This document shows, in pieces, positions 8,284 through 19,200 of a stretch of 64,000 nucleotides of DNA. The stretch lies in NCBI RefSeq assembly GCF_024218795.1, contig NZ_CP100403.1, forward strand, positions 62,001 to 126,000, read 5' to 3'. The DNA comes from Halorussus aquaticus. Lineage in GTDB: Archaea > Halobacteriota > Halobacteria > Halobacteriales > Haladaptataceae. Each line of letters starts with the position of its first letter. Position 1 is the stretch's first letter. The notes under the pieces were generated by a model. It was not told the origin of the DNA, ran no database searches, and was given only the letters and a program-made list of their open reading frames with translations. Both the position numbers and the translations under genes were made by a program.

Positions 8284-8335
8284 AACGAACGCCAGTCAAG
8301 GAGGTAAACTAGACAGTACCCTCGTCAGGAACGGT

Positions 8336-8602
8336 TCAATTCTTTGAATCGTTGAGTTCTTCGTACTCAATGTCGCCAGCGAGAACTTGCTCGCCGAGTT
8401 CCGTGATGCGGTATGCGGGGTCCTCGTCATGACGCTCAGCAAGATCATGATCAACAAAGATTGGACAGCGCTGAGAAATCCACTGTCGGCTGAAGTCAGT
8501 ATTGATTTCGAGGTTCTTTGCCGTGTGCCAGCCCTCATACTTTCCTAGTTCTTCGAGAATGTATGGGTCAGCAGGTACCGCCCAATTAACTTCTCGATAC
8601 AT
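8336..8602 (-). CDS. phage-repressor-like winged-helix protein
   Basis: 88 residues; begins MYREVNWAVPADPYILEELG, followed by AKNLEINTDFSRQWISQRC and a wing with DEDPAYRITELGEQVLAG. This is the pattern of haloarchaeal PhiH1-repressor-like small winged-helix proteins. It is transcribed away from the transfer operon that starts at 8821, across a gap with three GAACAT/ATGTTC hexamers. That makes it the best candidate regulator of the operon (inference). Confidence 0.75.
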   Translation of the reverse strand: MYREVNWAVPADPYILEELGKYEGWHTAKNLEINTDFSRQWISQRCPIFVDHDLAERHDEDPAYRITELGEQVLAGDIEYEELNDSKN

Positions 8603-8657
8603 ATGGATATTTTCACCCTCATCCGAACAGATGTATATACCTTCCGATTAGTTCTCT

Positions 8658-8717
8658 GAACATCTTCTCGAATGCTAGAACATATAATCATATACCAGAG
8701 AATACGTTCGTATGTTC
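8658..8717. promoter_or_regulatory. candidate operator region between repressor and transfer operon
   Basis: The divergent gap holds GAACAT at 8658-8663 and 8678-8683 (20 bases apart) and ATGTTC at 8712-8717, with AT-rich TATA-like stretches (CATATAATCATATACC around 8681-8696). The spacing by about two helical turns and the position between a repressor and a long operon suggest operator half-sites. Binding is not shown. Confidence 0.35.
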
Positions 8718-8820
8718 AAATTCATATACCCCGTCTGTTTGTGGTAGAACTGAACGCTGATTCCACATCCCGTGACACCCCCCGCAATCGAACGGACGAT
8801 GGAACAGCCAACCATAGCGT

Positions 8821-9240
8821 ATGCAACAATCAGATACCGACTCCCCACAAGAAAAGTCGAAAACCACGATACAGAGTGCTGCTGGACTAAAAATCCCCTT
8901 CACCATCGTAGTACTCTCACTCATAGTAGTTGAGCCAGCGCTCGCTCAAGAAACATCACAGGGCGCGGTCTGTAGCGCAGACAAACTCCCTGGAATGATT
9001 GAGGGATTCTTCCAACTGACAACCGGACTCGGCATCGTTGGTCTCGCCGTCGTCTGGCAGGCCGACTCGCTGATCGAGATGTTCACCCTCAATCCCGAGC
9101 AGAAGAAGGCCCTCAAGCGCCACAAGCGCTCAGCGATGAAGTCCACCATCGTCCTCGTCGTCCTCGGCCCGCTGTATACCGTCGCCGGATCGATGATGGG
9201 CCTCCCGCTGGCACAGTGTGTCGACCTCGTCCCCTGGTAA
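8821..9240 (+). CDS. pilin/TrbC-VirB2-like membrane protein of the transfer operon
   Basis: 139 residues. A signal-like hydrophobic segment (about 25-42) ends in EPALAQE, a plausible cleavage site. Two more hydrophobic segments follow, at about 62-78 and 100-120, with a basic loop (KKALKRHKRSAMKS) between them. Size, signal peptide, two helices and a basic loop match VirB2/TrbC-type pilins, although sequence identity is not recognisable. It is the first gene of the operon that contains VirB4 and coupling ATPases. Confidence 0.6.
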   Translation: MQQSDTDSPQEKSKTTIQSAAGLKIPFTIVVLSLIVVEPALAQETSQGAVCSADKLPGMIEGFFQLTTGLGIVGLAVVWQADSLIEMFTLNPEQKKALKRHKRSAMKSTIVLVVLGPLYTVAGSMMGLPLAQCVDLVPW

Positions 9241-9269
9241 GCCACTTCCCGATCCCGTTGCGAGCCCTC

Positions 9270-11006
9270 ATGGAACAACGAGAACGCTCCATACTCATGG
9301 CCGTCTTGTTCGTGACGAGCTTAGTCACAGGTATCGTCACAGCAAGCCCGCCGCGGCCGGGGACGGAAGGAAATGGACTCACCAAAAACGAGTCGGCGAC
9401 ACTCTGGTCGCGCGACGCGGACAATTACATCAGTCAGGAGGAGTACCGCCAACGCTACGGTGACGAGCGGACGTCGATCCACCAGCTCGCAAACGGGACG
9501 GACATCACGTTCAAGCGGCCGCCCGCAACTGCCGCAACGTGGACTCGAAACGACTTCGAAGACCTCGAAGCTGGAAGTTCAGATACGTCTGTGCATCCGC
9601 CTCACGCGTCGCTTGACGACGGTGTGTTCATCGAGGATGCCCATGCGACTATGTTTGCCCTTCAGCCGTCGACCCGTGGCCACCTCGAATCCGGTGACAC
9701 CCCACTCTACATTGCCCCGAATGGGACGATGCGCGGACTCGTCGATTATCGCGTCCGCGTGCCGAACGGGAGTTCCTCCGAAAACAGGACCGTCGAGTGG
9801 TCGCTCACGGAACACGAGATCGAGGAAGTACGCCTGAAGAAAGACGGGGAGACCATCGCGAGGACTGATGGGTCACACACGCCGGCCATCGACTACCAGA
9901 TCACCGACGACTGGAGTGCAACCCTCACTCTTGAAGCAGAGATCCACGTTCGGCTGAAGAAGACGATACGGACCGACGTGGGTGGCGGAACCAACGTCGA
10001 CGTCGTCTACCGTGAGGAGACGCGAAACGTTTCGGACTCGGTCGATGTCGAGATATACGACCTCTCTGCGTACCCCTACTACGCCGAGTACCCCAACGGC
10101 GATGCTGGCGTGGCTATCTTCCAGTCTCGTCCGTGGCAAGGGTACACTCTCACCGACGAGGGGGACGCGAGCGTACGTGGTGTCTGGCGGTTCTACACGG
10201 CCCGCAACACCAACTGGGATACGCTCGTCAGGTCGAACCGAACTGACAGCGCCGAAGTTGAGTCCGATGCCATCCCCGTGTACGTCCACGCGTATCCGTC
10301 CCGAATCGGACCACGAGCTGATCCCGTCCGGGACGGCCCCAAAATCATCGACACGTGGGGAACGGAACGCCCCTCCCCGCTGGAGACTATCGGCGAGAAC
10401 GTCAACGTCGAGATCGTAAATCAGTCCTACGAGACGACGTATGGTGTCGCCGTCCGCGCCGAGAACGTCGACAGAGAGGCACTCCACGTCGCAGGCATCG
10501 TTCGCGGTGTGAACGCGTCTATCGTCGAGCCCGACGCCGGTTCCGAGCGGCAGCTTCGTCGTAGCAACCTCTCAGTCGAGGTTCTCCAGCAAAACGAATC
10601 ACAGGCGACGCTTCGGATTGAACTACGTGACAACCAGACTGGCGCACCGATCGTCCTCAACGATAGCGCCCGCCGGTATCCCATCGGCGGCACCTCACGT
10701 GATGGCTACATCACTATCGCCGATCGGGAGGTCGAGACCAACGCCTCTGGCGTAGCCATCGTGACGATCACTGAACCCGGTATCTACACCGCCCGGTATC
10801 ATCCAGGGTCGTGGCTCGGACACAATCCGGCCTACGTGAGTGATACGGCGACCGCCCGGTGGCATCCACTCGGAACCATCGACGGCTGGTTCGCGTTCAT
10901 CTTCGAGGTCGGCTGGCAGTTCATTCCCTTCTTCGTAATGTTCTACGCGGGACGCCGTCTCCTCCGGATGCTCGGCCCAGAAGACATCTTCCAACAAGAT
11001 CCATAG
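9270..11006 (+). CDS. large membrane-anchored surface protein of the transfer operon
   Basis: 578 residues. An N-terminal hydrophobic segment (about 8-27) acts as signal or anchor. A long acidic, beta-rich extracytoplasmic region with many N-glycosylation-type sequons follows, then a C-terminal hydrophobic segment at about 545-565. A late stretch (residues 460-535) resembles an immunoglobulin-like carboxypeptidase-regulatory fold. It lies between the pilin-like gene and a Tat lipoprotein and may face recipient cells. The ATG at 9270 is chosen because upstream in-frame codons overlap the previous gene. Confidence 0.65.
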   Translation: MEQRERSILMAVLFVTSLVTGIVTASPPRPGTEGNGLTKNESATLWSRDADNYISQEEYRQRYGDERTSIHQLANGTDITFKRPPATAATWTRNDFEDLEAGSSDTSVHPPHASLDDGVFIEDAHATMFALQPSTRGHLESGDTPLYIAPNGTMRGLVDYRVRVPNGSSSENRTVEWSLTEHEIEEVRLKKDGETIARTDGSHTPAIDYQITDDWSATLTLEAEIHVRLKKTIRTDVGGGTNVDVVYREETRNVSDSVDVEIYDLSAYPYYAEYPNGDAGVAIFQSRPWQGYTLTDEGDASVRGVWRFYTARNTNWDTLVRSNRTDSAEVESDAIPVYVHAYPSRIGPRADPVRDGPKIIDTWGTERPSPLETIGENVNVEIVNQSYETTYGVAVRAENVDREALHVAGIVRGVNASIVEPDAGSERQLRRSNLSVEVLQQNESQATLRIELRDNQTGAPIVLNDSARRYPIGGTSRDGYITIADREVETNASGVAIVTITEPGIYTARYHPGSWLGHNPAYVSDTATARWHPLGTIDGWFAFIFEVGWQFIPFFVMFYAGRRLLRMLGPEDIFQQDP

Positions 11007-11009
11007 CCC

Positions 11010-11846
11010 ATGACACAGAATTACCCACACATCAGTAGGCGAAACGCCCTCCGAACAGTCGCAGGCGCCGCGCTTGCGAGCGTGGCTGGCTGTCTGAACA
11101 ACGGTGATAGCTCCGGAACTCCCGGTGACGGGACAACCGATTCAGAGAGCAAGGGGCCACTCAAGCGAGTCGCTGTCGACGGGACGACGCTCGTCGTCGA
11201 GCTCTCGGACGAAGCCGACGTCGACCAGGTCAACCTCATCCAACCTAATGGAGAGCTGTTCGGAAAGCGTGACGTGGCCGCAGGGGCCCAACAGGTATCG
11301 TTCGAGATCGGAACCACGTACGAGCCCGGAGAGTACCGCGTGGTCGCTCTGAATGGTGAGGAGACTGTCGTCGAGAGTACCGAAGAGATCAGGCCACAGG
11401 TCGAGATTCGAGACATCGGGCTGTATCGAAACAATCCAGACAAACCTTGGGATGAGGTCTATGGAGAGAGTCAAACTGATAGGAAAAAGAACGGAGAGGC
11501 ATTCGTTACAGTAGAAAATACGGGCAGTGGTCCGGATGCTGTCGTGGAGCTGCAGTTTACTGGGGATGTCCCCAATCCAATCGAGGATCCTAGGGGTGGT
11601 GGGCTGTATGAGACTGAGCGTGTAGTAATCCCCCCTGGCGAGACGATTGACTTGTTCAGTAGCTCATTCCCGTTCGGAACAGAAACAGCGGACGGAATGG
11701 GCTGCTCACCAGATGGCAACAGCGGCCAATTCACTGCAGCTGTTGAAACTCAGGTTAGTGGTGATCAGGTTTCAAAAACCTACGAAGTCCAATACTCTGG
11801 CTCCAACGACATGACTGATTGCGAGGTTACAATCACGGAGTCCTAA
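11010..11846 (+). CDS. Tat-exported lipoprotein
   Basis: 278 residues. The twin-arginine signal SRRNALRTVAGAALASVAGC ends in a lipobox cysteine at about residue 28, followed by a low-complexity Gly/Ser/Asp linker typical of haloarchaeal lipoproteins. The rest is acidic and beta-rich without a known domain. It starts three bases after the surface-protein stop and ends three bases before the next start, so it is co-transcribed with the secretion genes and probably part of the cell-surface side of the machine. Confidence 0.8.
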   Translation: MTQNYPHISRRNALRTVAGAALASVAGCLNNGDSSGTPGDGTTDSESKGPLKRVAVDGTTLVVELSDEADVDQVNLIQPNGELFGKRDVAAGAQQVSFEIGTTYEPGEYRVVALNGEETVVESTEEIRPQVEIRDIGLYRNNPDKPWDEVYGESQTDRKKNGEAFVTVENTGSGPDAVVELQFTGDVPNPIEDPRGGGLYETERVVIPPGETIDLFSSSFPFGTETADGMGCSPDGNSGQFTAAVETQVSGDQVSKTYEVQYSGSNDMTDCEVTITES

Positions 11847-11848
11847 CT

Positions 11849-12964
11849 ATGGTAGATCTGATTGACGTCGTACTGGAAGGAGCCAAGGCCGTAGTCGATT
11901 GGTTTACCGGTCTGTTCATGGACGGGCTCAGATCGGGGTACGAAACATTGACGGAGGGGATGTTTGGGACACCCACTCCAAACACAGATGGAGCATTTAT
12001 TTTCGGAGATCCGACGAACGCACCTTGGCCCGCAATCCAAGATGCTCTCGTCGGTGGTGAGATTATGCTCATTTCTCTTCTACTCCTCGTGATGAGTGTT
12101 CAAGGGCGGCACACGGTTCGAATCTTCAATATCGGAAGTGCCTACGAAGCCCGAAAAACGAAGAAAACTGCATGGGTCGGTGCATTCCTTATCATCACTT
12201 GGTACTGGGTTGGGTCTCTGGCTCTCTACCTCGTCGATGGGTTCACTATTGCACTGATGCCAGAGCTCTCCTCGGTCACAGAGGCTATGCTTGGATATTT
12301 AGAAGTGTCAATTACGAACCCCGGATTAGCACTGTTGTTTGCCCTCGTTGGTGGAATTTCGATGTGGGCATTGGAGGCACTATTCTACATCCGGGAGATA
12401 CTCATCTATGTTTACTTGTATGGAATGCCCGTTGCCTTCGCTCTCGCCTATGGGAATATTCCAGTTGTCTCTGATATCGCTCTGGGGTTCAGTAAGCGGT
12501 TTGTCCCACTAGCGGTTCTCCCACTACCTGCCGCAATAATCCTCAAAGGATACGACCTGATTTACGCTGGAGAAACGCTGACTCCCGGAACAAAGTTCCT
12601 CAAATATCTGGTCGCTGCATCACTTCCGCTAATCGCGCTTTACGTGACCTGGAAGACGTTCAAGTACGCAACTCCACTAACCGCCAAGGTCGTAGGTGGT
12701 GCGACGAAGGGAGCTGCCCTCGTTGGCGGTGTCGCAGCCGGTGCGTATGTCGGCGGTGCTGGCGTCGCGACGACGGCAGCACGATGGGGGCCAAAAGCGG
12801 CTGCTGGTCACGCTGTCGCACAGAAAGCAGCTGCTCGAGGGGGTCACAGCGGCGGGGACAGCGCCCCTCCATCATACCGCCGGACTGAGAACGATCCAAG
12901 CGGAGCAACGACAGAGGCATCGAGCACTGATCGTGGAATGGAGTTTGATCGAGGAATCCACTAA
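11849..12964 (+). CDS. VirB6/TrbL-like polytopic membrane protein
   Basis: 371 residues with about six hydrophobic segments between residues 55 and 300 and a hydrophilic Gly/Ala-rich C-terminal tail. This architecture and its position just before PrgI-like and VirB4 genes match the VirB6/TrbL channel component of type IV secretion systems. Direct sequence identity is not obvious. The ATG at 11849 sits three bases after the lipoprotein stop. The base composition of 11.8-12.6 kb is slightly less GC-rich than its neighbours. Confidence 0.65.
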   Translation: MVDLIDVVLEGAKAVVDWFTGLFMDGLRSGYETLTEGMFGTPTPNTDGAFIFGDPTNAPWPAIQDALVGGEIMLISLLLLVMSVQGRHTVRIFNIGSAYEARKTKKTAWVGAFLIITWYWVGSLALYLVDGFTIALMPELSSVTEAMLGYLEVSITNPGLALLFALVGGISMWALEALFYIREILIYVYLYGMPVAFALAYGNIPVVSDIALGFSKRFVPLAVLPLPAAIILKGYDLIYAGETLTPGTKFLKYLVAASLPLIALYVTWKTFKYATPLTAKVVGGATKGAALVGGVAAGAYVGGAGVATTAARWGPKAAAGHAVAQKAAARGGHSGGDSAPPSYRRTENDPSGATTEASSTDRGMEFDRGIH

Positions 12965-12966
12965 CA

Positions 12967-14088
12967 ATGTCGATGGATCAAGACGCAGCCGCACGGCGCA
13001 TCATGGACCAGTTCGGCGAAGAGAGTCGCATCCCCTACCTCAACATCGAGGAGGGGGACGTCGGTGTGCTCATCGCCTTCCCGATCATGGGCCTGTTCAT
13101 CGCTGGCCTCACTGGTATCGAGTCACTCGCCCTCCCGTTCGTAGCAGGAGGATTCGGGTTTGGCGTTGCCATCATCTACGTCTCTCCCGACCACCTGAAC
13201 GCGTGGACGTGGACGAAGGACGTCTATCGCTACGCCAAGCGACCGCGAGTTACGTTCAGTGCCCCAGAGGAGCCCAAGAGTGACACGAACGAGACAGAGC
13301 GGAATGAAGGCGGTCTCGCGAACTACACGCCGTTCAAGCCGGACGAGCGAACGCAGGACCTCACGAACGTCAAGCGAGCATGGCCCGGTGCTGGAGCGAT
13401 TCAACGTGCGGATGGAACGATGGAAGCATTCATCGAGATCGATCCGGGGAACATGGACTTCGCCATGTCTGACGACTGGGCCCAGCTCCAGGAGGCGGGC
13501 GAAGAGTTCGCCAACAAGGAACTTGATTCGAAGCTCAAACTCCACGCGACAACCCGGTCATTTCCGGTAGAGCAAATCACCGAGACGATCGAGGAGCGGC
13601 TCAACGACGAGGACGTCAAACAGAACCCGATCTTCCGGGAACTCCTCGAGGAGTACCGCGAGACGCGTCCCAAAGAGATGCGTGACCGGGGCATCCAACA
13701 GGTGCGCTACTACATCGGCGTCGAGGTCACGCCACTCGAAGTCTACGATAGATACCGAGACGAAGGGACACCCGCCGAGAAACTGACGCAGTTCCCTGTC
13801 ATTGGGTTCCTGTTCAACCCATTCGTGACTCGTCGTGAGGACCTCACAGATGTCGAGCGCCGCGCCCAGATGTTTGAGAAGCTGGACAGCCGCGTCAACG
13901 ACGTTCGCGCCGAGTTCATCCAGCAGGCGTCCGGGTGGTCTGCTCGCCGGCTCAGTACGGTCGAACTGTTCGTTCTGAATATGGACTTCTGGAACGGTCG
14001 CGAGCACGACTACGACGAGGCAGAGCGTGTTGTTCGCGAGCAACCGATCATCGGCCACTCGCGCCGGGAGGATGAGACCAATGCGTAA
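12967..14088 (+). CDS. PrgI/VirB3-like protein with VirB4 N-terminal-like region
   Basis: 373 residues. A short cytoplasmic start is followed by two adjacent hydrophobic helices (about 35-72), as in PrgI/VirB3. A hydrophilic region (100-370) then resembles the N-terminal domain of VirB4-type proteins, with a GAGAIQRADGTMEAFIEIDP strand set. It overlaps the VirB4 ATPase gene by eight bases (ATGCGTAA at 14081-14088), so the two proteins are probably made in fixed ratio and assemble together at the inner side of the channel. Confidence 0.7.
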   Translation: MSMDQDAAARRIMDQFGEESRIPYLNIEEGDVGVLIAFPIMGLFIAGLTGIESLALPFVAGGFGFGVAIIYVSPDHLNAWTWTKDVYRYAKRPRVTFSAPEEPKSDTNETERNEGGLANYTPFKPDERTQDLTNVKRAWPGAGAIQRADGTMEAFIEIDPGNMDFAMSDDWAQLQEAGEEFANKELDSKLKLHATTRSFPVEQITETIEERLNDEDVKQNPIFRELLEEYRETRPKEMRDRGIQQVRYYIGVEVTPLEVYDRYRDEGTPAEKLTQFPVIGFLFNPFVTRREDLTDVERRAQMFEKLDSRVNDVRAEFIQQASGWSARRLSTVELFVLNMDFWNGREHDYDEAERVVREQPIIGHSRREDETNA

Positions 14089-16288
14089 CGTTGTCCTGCA
14101 GGCGGGTGGCGGGACCTTCACCCAACTCACAGAGTGGCTACGGAACCCAACGTCACCCGAGGGTGCGGCGATTTACCTTCTGTTGGTTGTAGTCCTCGGC
14201 GTCGTCGGGAAACTCCTCTGGGACTGGCACACCGCCGACGACGAACCCGAAGTCGATTTCTCGGACGTCCTCGACGAGGAGACGCTCGAAGAGGGTCACG
14301 CGGAAGGCCAGCTCCTCGACGACATCTCTGAGTCCCACAAAACGGTGACTGCGCCAGCAGCCATCGAGTGGGAGACACGATCCGCACGCGTCGGCGAGCA
14401 GTGGACGACGACGCTGTACATCGCGGACTACGCCGATTACCCGAACGACGGGTATCTGAGCGATCTCTTCGAGTTGACCGACGTCGAGTTCGACCTCACA
14501 GCGCACATCACCCCGAAGAACCAGCAGCGAGCGCGGAACGAACTACAGGACATCGCTGACGACCTCCAGGTCGACGCCGATCTTGAACAGAGTGTCCGCA
14601 GTGCGTACCTCCAAGAGCGAGCAAACGAGGCCGCTGCGACCTACAAGGCCGTCGAGAGCGGAGCGAACGTCTTCGACCAGGGGATGTTCGTCACGGTTCG
14701 CGCCGACGACAAGGAGGACCTCAGGGACTCAGTCCAGAAGGTCAAGAGCGCCCTCCGCGACGACCCAGCGAACCTCACGCCGAAGACCGCGATTTGTCGG
14801 CAAGACCTTGCCCTCCAGTCCGCCGCACCCATTGGCGACAACGAATTCGGTCGCGAGTCGATCGCCCTTGGGGGTGCCGTCGGAGCGTTACTCTCCTCCC
14901 CGCACAACGCAACGATTCTCGAGGAAGGCGGAGTCGAGTTCGGTATCCACAAGGACAACCAGAGTCCCGTCGTCATCGACCCGTTCGCCCGTGACAACGG
15001 GTATGCGATGTTCACCGTCGGCGATACTGGGTCTGGGAAGTCGTTCGGATCGAAGCAGAACTTCATCCGCTCTATCGAGCAGAGTAAGGACCGAATTGGC
15101 ATCATCCTCGAACCGCTCAACAACTGGGCAGGCGTCTCCGAAGCACTCGGTGCGAAACGCATCACCGTCGGTGGGACGCTCGGTCTGAATCCTCTGGAGA
15201 TCCGCCAGACACCCGACCACGTCCAGCGGGCGATGGGTGAGGATGCGAGCCCGTTCAACGAGAAGCTCGACGACGCGATGAGCTTCCTGACGAACTTCTT
15301 CGCACTGCGGGGTATCTCGCTCGGCGACCGTCGGACGACGCTCGAACTCGGTCTCAAGCGTGCCTACAAGCGCAACGACATCACCGACGATATCTCGACG
15401 CACAGCAACCCCAGCCCGACCATCCGGGATATGATGGACGTCTTCGAGGACATGGTCGACGACCCCGATGAGTTCGTCGTTCGTTCCGACGAGGAGGCCG
15501 GGAAGATTCGCGAGGACGCGACGTGGCTTCTGGACCAGCTTCGTCCCTTCGAGGAGGAGGGTCGCCACGCTAATCTCGGGAAGTCCTCAGAGTTCGACAT
15601 TCGCGACGAGAAAGTCATCTACCTCGATCTCGCACAACAGGAGGGCAGCGTCGACAGCAGCACGGCACTGACGATGCAGTTGCTCATCTCGCTCGTCTAC
15701 GAGCGGGCGAAAGAGACGGACAAGGAGGTCGTGTTCGTCATTGACGAGGCGCGGTACATCATGCAGGACGCTGCGAGTCTAGCGTTCCTCGAGACGGTAT
15801 TCCGACATCACCGTCACCACGATCTCTCGATTCGTCTCGTTACCCAGACCGTCGACGAGTTCTTCGAGCACGCCGAGTCCGAAGCCATTCTTGACCAGTG
15901 TGCCGTCAAGCAGTTCCACCGCCTGGATGGAATGGACGACCAGTGGGCCGACGAGTTCGGGTTGAACTACGCCCAGATGCGCTACGTGCAGGACGCGGTC
16001 CCCGGCAACGAGGACGCTGGGTTCTCTGAGGCGCTCGTCGGCGTCGACGGCGAGTGGCGCGGCATCAAGGTCGAGGCAATGCCCAAGGAGAAGCAAGTCA
16101 TCGACTTCGACCCGACCGAGCAACGGCGATCCTCACTTCCCGGCGCTGGTGAAGGCGCAGTTGATACGGACGTCCAGGAGTTCCGAGAGAAGCTGGAAGA
16201 GCAGGCGACGAACGGACAGTCGAAAGAGTCGGAAACCGTTTCTGCCAAACCTGACGGCGGGTCGATGGAGGGAGAGGACGATGCGTGA
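14081..16288 (+). CDS. virB4: VirB4-like type IV secretion ATPase
   Basis: 735 residues. An N-terminal transmembrane helix (about 24-46) is followed by a VirB4-type N domain and an ATPase core. Walker A is VGDTGSGKSFGSKQ near residue 314 and Walker B is VVFVIDEARYIMQ near residue 551; a VTQTVDEF motif follows. VirB4 proteins energise pilus assembly and substrate transfer. The N-terminal membrane helix differs from the soluble bacterial form and is common in archaeal homologues. It overlaps the genes on both sides by eight bases (ATGCGTAA and ATGCGTGA). Confidence 0.88.
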   Translation: MRNVVLQAGGGTFTQLTEWLRNPTSPEGAAIYLLLVVVLGVVGKLLWDWHTADDEPEVDFSDVLDEETLEEGHAEGQLLDDISESHKTVTAPAAIEWETRSARVGEQWTTTLYIADYADYPNDGYLSDLFELTDVEFDLTAHITPKNQQRARNELQDIADDLQVDADLEQSVRSAYLQERANEAAATYKAVESGANVFDQGMFVTVRADDKEDLRDSVQKVKSALRDDPANLTPKTAICRQDLALQSAAPIGDNEFGRESIALGGAVGALLSSPHNATILEEGGVEFGIHKDNQSPVVIDPFARDNGYAMFTVGDTGSGKSFGSKQNFIRSIEQSKDRIGIILEPLNNWAGVSEALGAKRITVGGTLGLNPLEIRQTPDHVQRAMGEDASPFNEKLDDAMSFLTNFFALRGISLGDRRTTLELGLKRAYKRNDITDDISTHSNPSPTIRDMMDVFEDMVDDPDEFVVRSDEEAGKIREDATWLLDQLRPFEEEGRHANLGKSSEFDIRDEKVIYLDLAQQEGSVDSSTALTMQLLISLVYERAKETDKEVVFVIDEARYIMQDAASLAFLETVFRHHRHHDLSIRLVTQTVDEFFEHAESEAILDQCAVKQFHRLDGMDDQWADEFGLNYAQMRYVQDAVPGNEDAGFSEALVGVDGEWRGIKVEAMPKEKQVIDFDPTEQRRSSLPGAGEGAVDTDVQEFREKLEEQATNGQSKESETVSAKPDGGSMEGEDDA

Positions 16289-19200
16289 GTATCTCCGAGT
16301 CACGCCCACATCCGAAGGCCTGGATCCCGAGGGAATTCCTCGAGTCCTCGAAAGCCTACATAAACTGACTACCACGGAGTCAACGGGACTCGCACAGAAG
16401 CTGAACCCACTCCACAGTGACACACCGCTCCGATTCGAGTTTCTCGCACTGAGTGAGGGAGCAGACGACCCTGTCGAGTTCTTTTACGGCGCCGACGGGC
16501 ATCTCGACACACTCGAAAAACGGCTCCGTTCGATCTATCCCGAGACATTCGATATCGAACGCGTCGACGTCGACGTCGCCTCTCGGCTCATCCAGCCAGT
16601 CGAATTCACACGAGCAGAGTTCCTCGAACACTACAAGGTGGGGCAACTACAGTACGAGTTTGGTCCTGACGAACAGCACGAGCTTGTCGATGAAGACCGT
16701 AGCCAAGACCAGACACCAGCGGCCGAAGCATCCCCCTTTGCAGATGGCGGCGCAGCGGTCGAGTCATCTGCTGGTCACTTCGTTGAGGTTGGTGATACCG
16801 CCCTTGAGCTGGCACCACCGAGCGAAATACCGGACGAGCAGCCACTGACGACGCTCGAAAAGCCAACCGAGACGGACGAGGGAACGATACTCGCTCGGCC
16901 AACCATCGACGCAATCTCGCCAGTTGGCGTGCGCTGGTCCGGTTCGACCACCCGGAAGAACGACTGGATGACGTCATTGACGCCCTTCGCCTCTGGCGAT
17001 GGCGACGACGCCTTAGTGGCTGTCGACCAGCCCGGCGCGACGCTCGCGTCACTCGTCGACCACTTGATGGAGGCGGCTTCACCTGTGGCGTTTCAGGTTG
17101 TGTTCCAGCGACGGGCGAGCTGGCAGTCCGACGCTGAGGTCCGAAAAGAGGACCTCGTCGACGGGCGGGATACCTTCTTCCAGGAAGTCGTTGGATCCTT
17201 CCTCGAGGTCGAAGACCAGCGGAGCGATCACGACGAGAAGCAGCTCAGGGAGTCAGTCGAAAAACGCATTGAGTATATCGACGCGAAGAATCCCAAGCGG
17301 TCGTTCACTGCTAACATCCGAGCAGTCGGCGTTCCGACAGGGGATGAGGCTCGCGACGAACTCGCGGCCCAGATGGACTCACTTCGCCCTGTGTTTGACC
17401 CAGTGGACGGGCCCTATTACGAAGTCAAAGGAAAACGACTCCGGGCAGACGGTTTTCGTGAAAAGACGAAGGAGAAGAACGCCCAGACAGCCCTCCGACA
17501 GTTGCTAGATCGAGAGATTACGACTGGCCGAGGCAAGACCCGACCGGATTTCGTCCTCAGTGGGACGGAACTCGCGAACTTCTTGCTCGTCCCTTCGTCC
17601 GAGCAACTCACCGTTGAGGGGACGCGAGGAACTCGAGCTGAGCAGCAGAGCCGGAACCCGCTCCCGTGGCCCAATCCAGATTTGGTTCAGCAGTTCCAAG
17701 AGGGCATGGCTATCGGCTACGCGCTCGACGAGAACGGCGAGCCGCGACCGGACCCGATCCGGGTTCCGCCGGATTTGCTGACGACGCACTACGGTCGGTT
17801 CGCATCGACTGGCGGCGGGAAATCGAAAGCGATCGTCAACGACGCGCTCTCGCTCCGCGAGACGACCGGCGGACCCGTCGTGATCGTCGATCCGAAAGGC
17901 GATGGGATGTGTGCGAACTACCTTCGCTGCCACTACGAACGTTTCAATGGATTGGACGACGTCTACCAGTTCCGTGTCCCAGAGACTGTCCCAGCGTTCT
18001 CCTTCTTCGATATCCGTCCTGCTCTCGAAGTCGGGCGGAACCGCGAGGACGCGATTCAGGACAAGGTCGACCACTTCCACGACATCCTGCGGATGATTAT
18101 GGGCCGCGAGCAGTACGGCCAGGCATTTGTCGCGAACGAGATCCTCAGCTACCTCATCAAGGCACTCTTCGACGAGGAGTACGGGAGCGATGTCTTCGGT
18201 CTGGACGACCTTTTCGCGGCAGCTCTCCGGATGCAACGAGAGCGAACTGTCCCACCGGTATCGGCGGACAACAGGAACGTCGAGGAGTCACTCACGCGGC
18301 ACTTTGCGAAGGACGACCACCGGTTCCAGGTGTCGATGGACGCCGTCGGAAACCGTCTGGACAAACTCAGAGAGGACGCGCACCTGCGACGGATCTTCAG
18401 TCACGTTCCCGAGCAGAACGACGCCGGCGAGTACGTCGACAATCGCTTCGACTTCCGTGAGTTCCTCGACGAAGACGCCACGGTTCTGTTCGACTTGGGC
18501 GATCTGCGTCCCGAGGCACAACGGGCAATCACACTCCTCCTGTTGAGTAACCTCTGGGACGCCGTCCAGGTGCGCCGGCGTGATGGAAAGACAGACTACG
18601 AGAACCTCACCAATCTCATCATCGAGGAGGCCGCCCCCGTGGCCTCGACAAAACTCGTCTCCGAACAACTGCTTCCACAGGGACGGTCATTCGGCCTGAG
18701 CATGGGACTTGTGATGCAGTTCCCCGGCCAAGTTCGAAATCGAAACGAGCGCGCCTACGACGAGGTCCTCAACAACATCAAGACGAAGCTCATTGGGAAC
18801 ATCTCTATCGAGCGCGACCTCGCCGAGTCGTTGGCCCACGAAGACCTGAGTCCGACTGACCTCCGAAATCGAGTAAACACGCTCCCCAGCGGAGAGTGGA
18901 TTGCTCAACTCCCGAGCCCCTCGTTTGGGAAGACAGGGCCTGCTCCGTTCTCGGTGAAGCCGCTCCCGATAGCAGCGGGCCATCCAGAAAGCGACGAGCC
19001 GCTCTCTGTCGAACAGGAGGACCACTTCGAGTCCGTGGCTCTTCTACGGCTGTCGGAGCGTACACAGACCCAGTACGGACTTGCTGAGGCCCCAAGCGAA
19101 TCGGAGACAACCGACGATGAGGGATGGGGGAGTAGACCGAACGTTGGACAGTCTGCATCTGCAGGCTCCGCGAACCCTGTGGACTCGACGCAATCATCGT

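Noticed and set aside
14027..14081. Earlier starts for the VirB4 and coupling ATPase genes (14027, 16149)
   Set aside because: These would overlap the preceding genes by long stretches of basic, shadow-like sequence; the ATG codons at 14081 and 16281 give matching eight-base overlaps.
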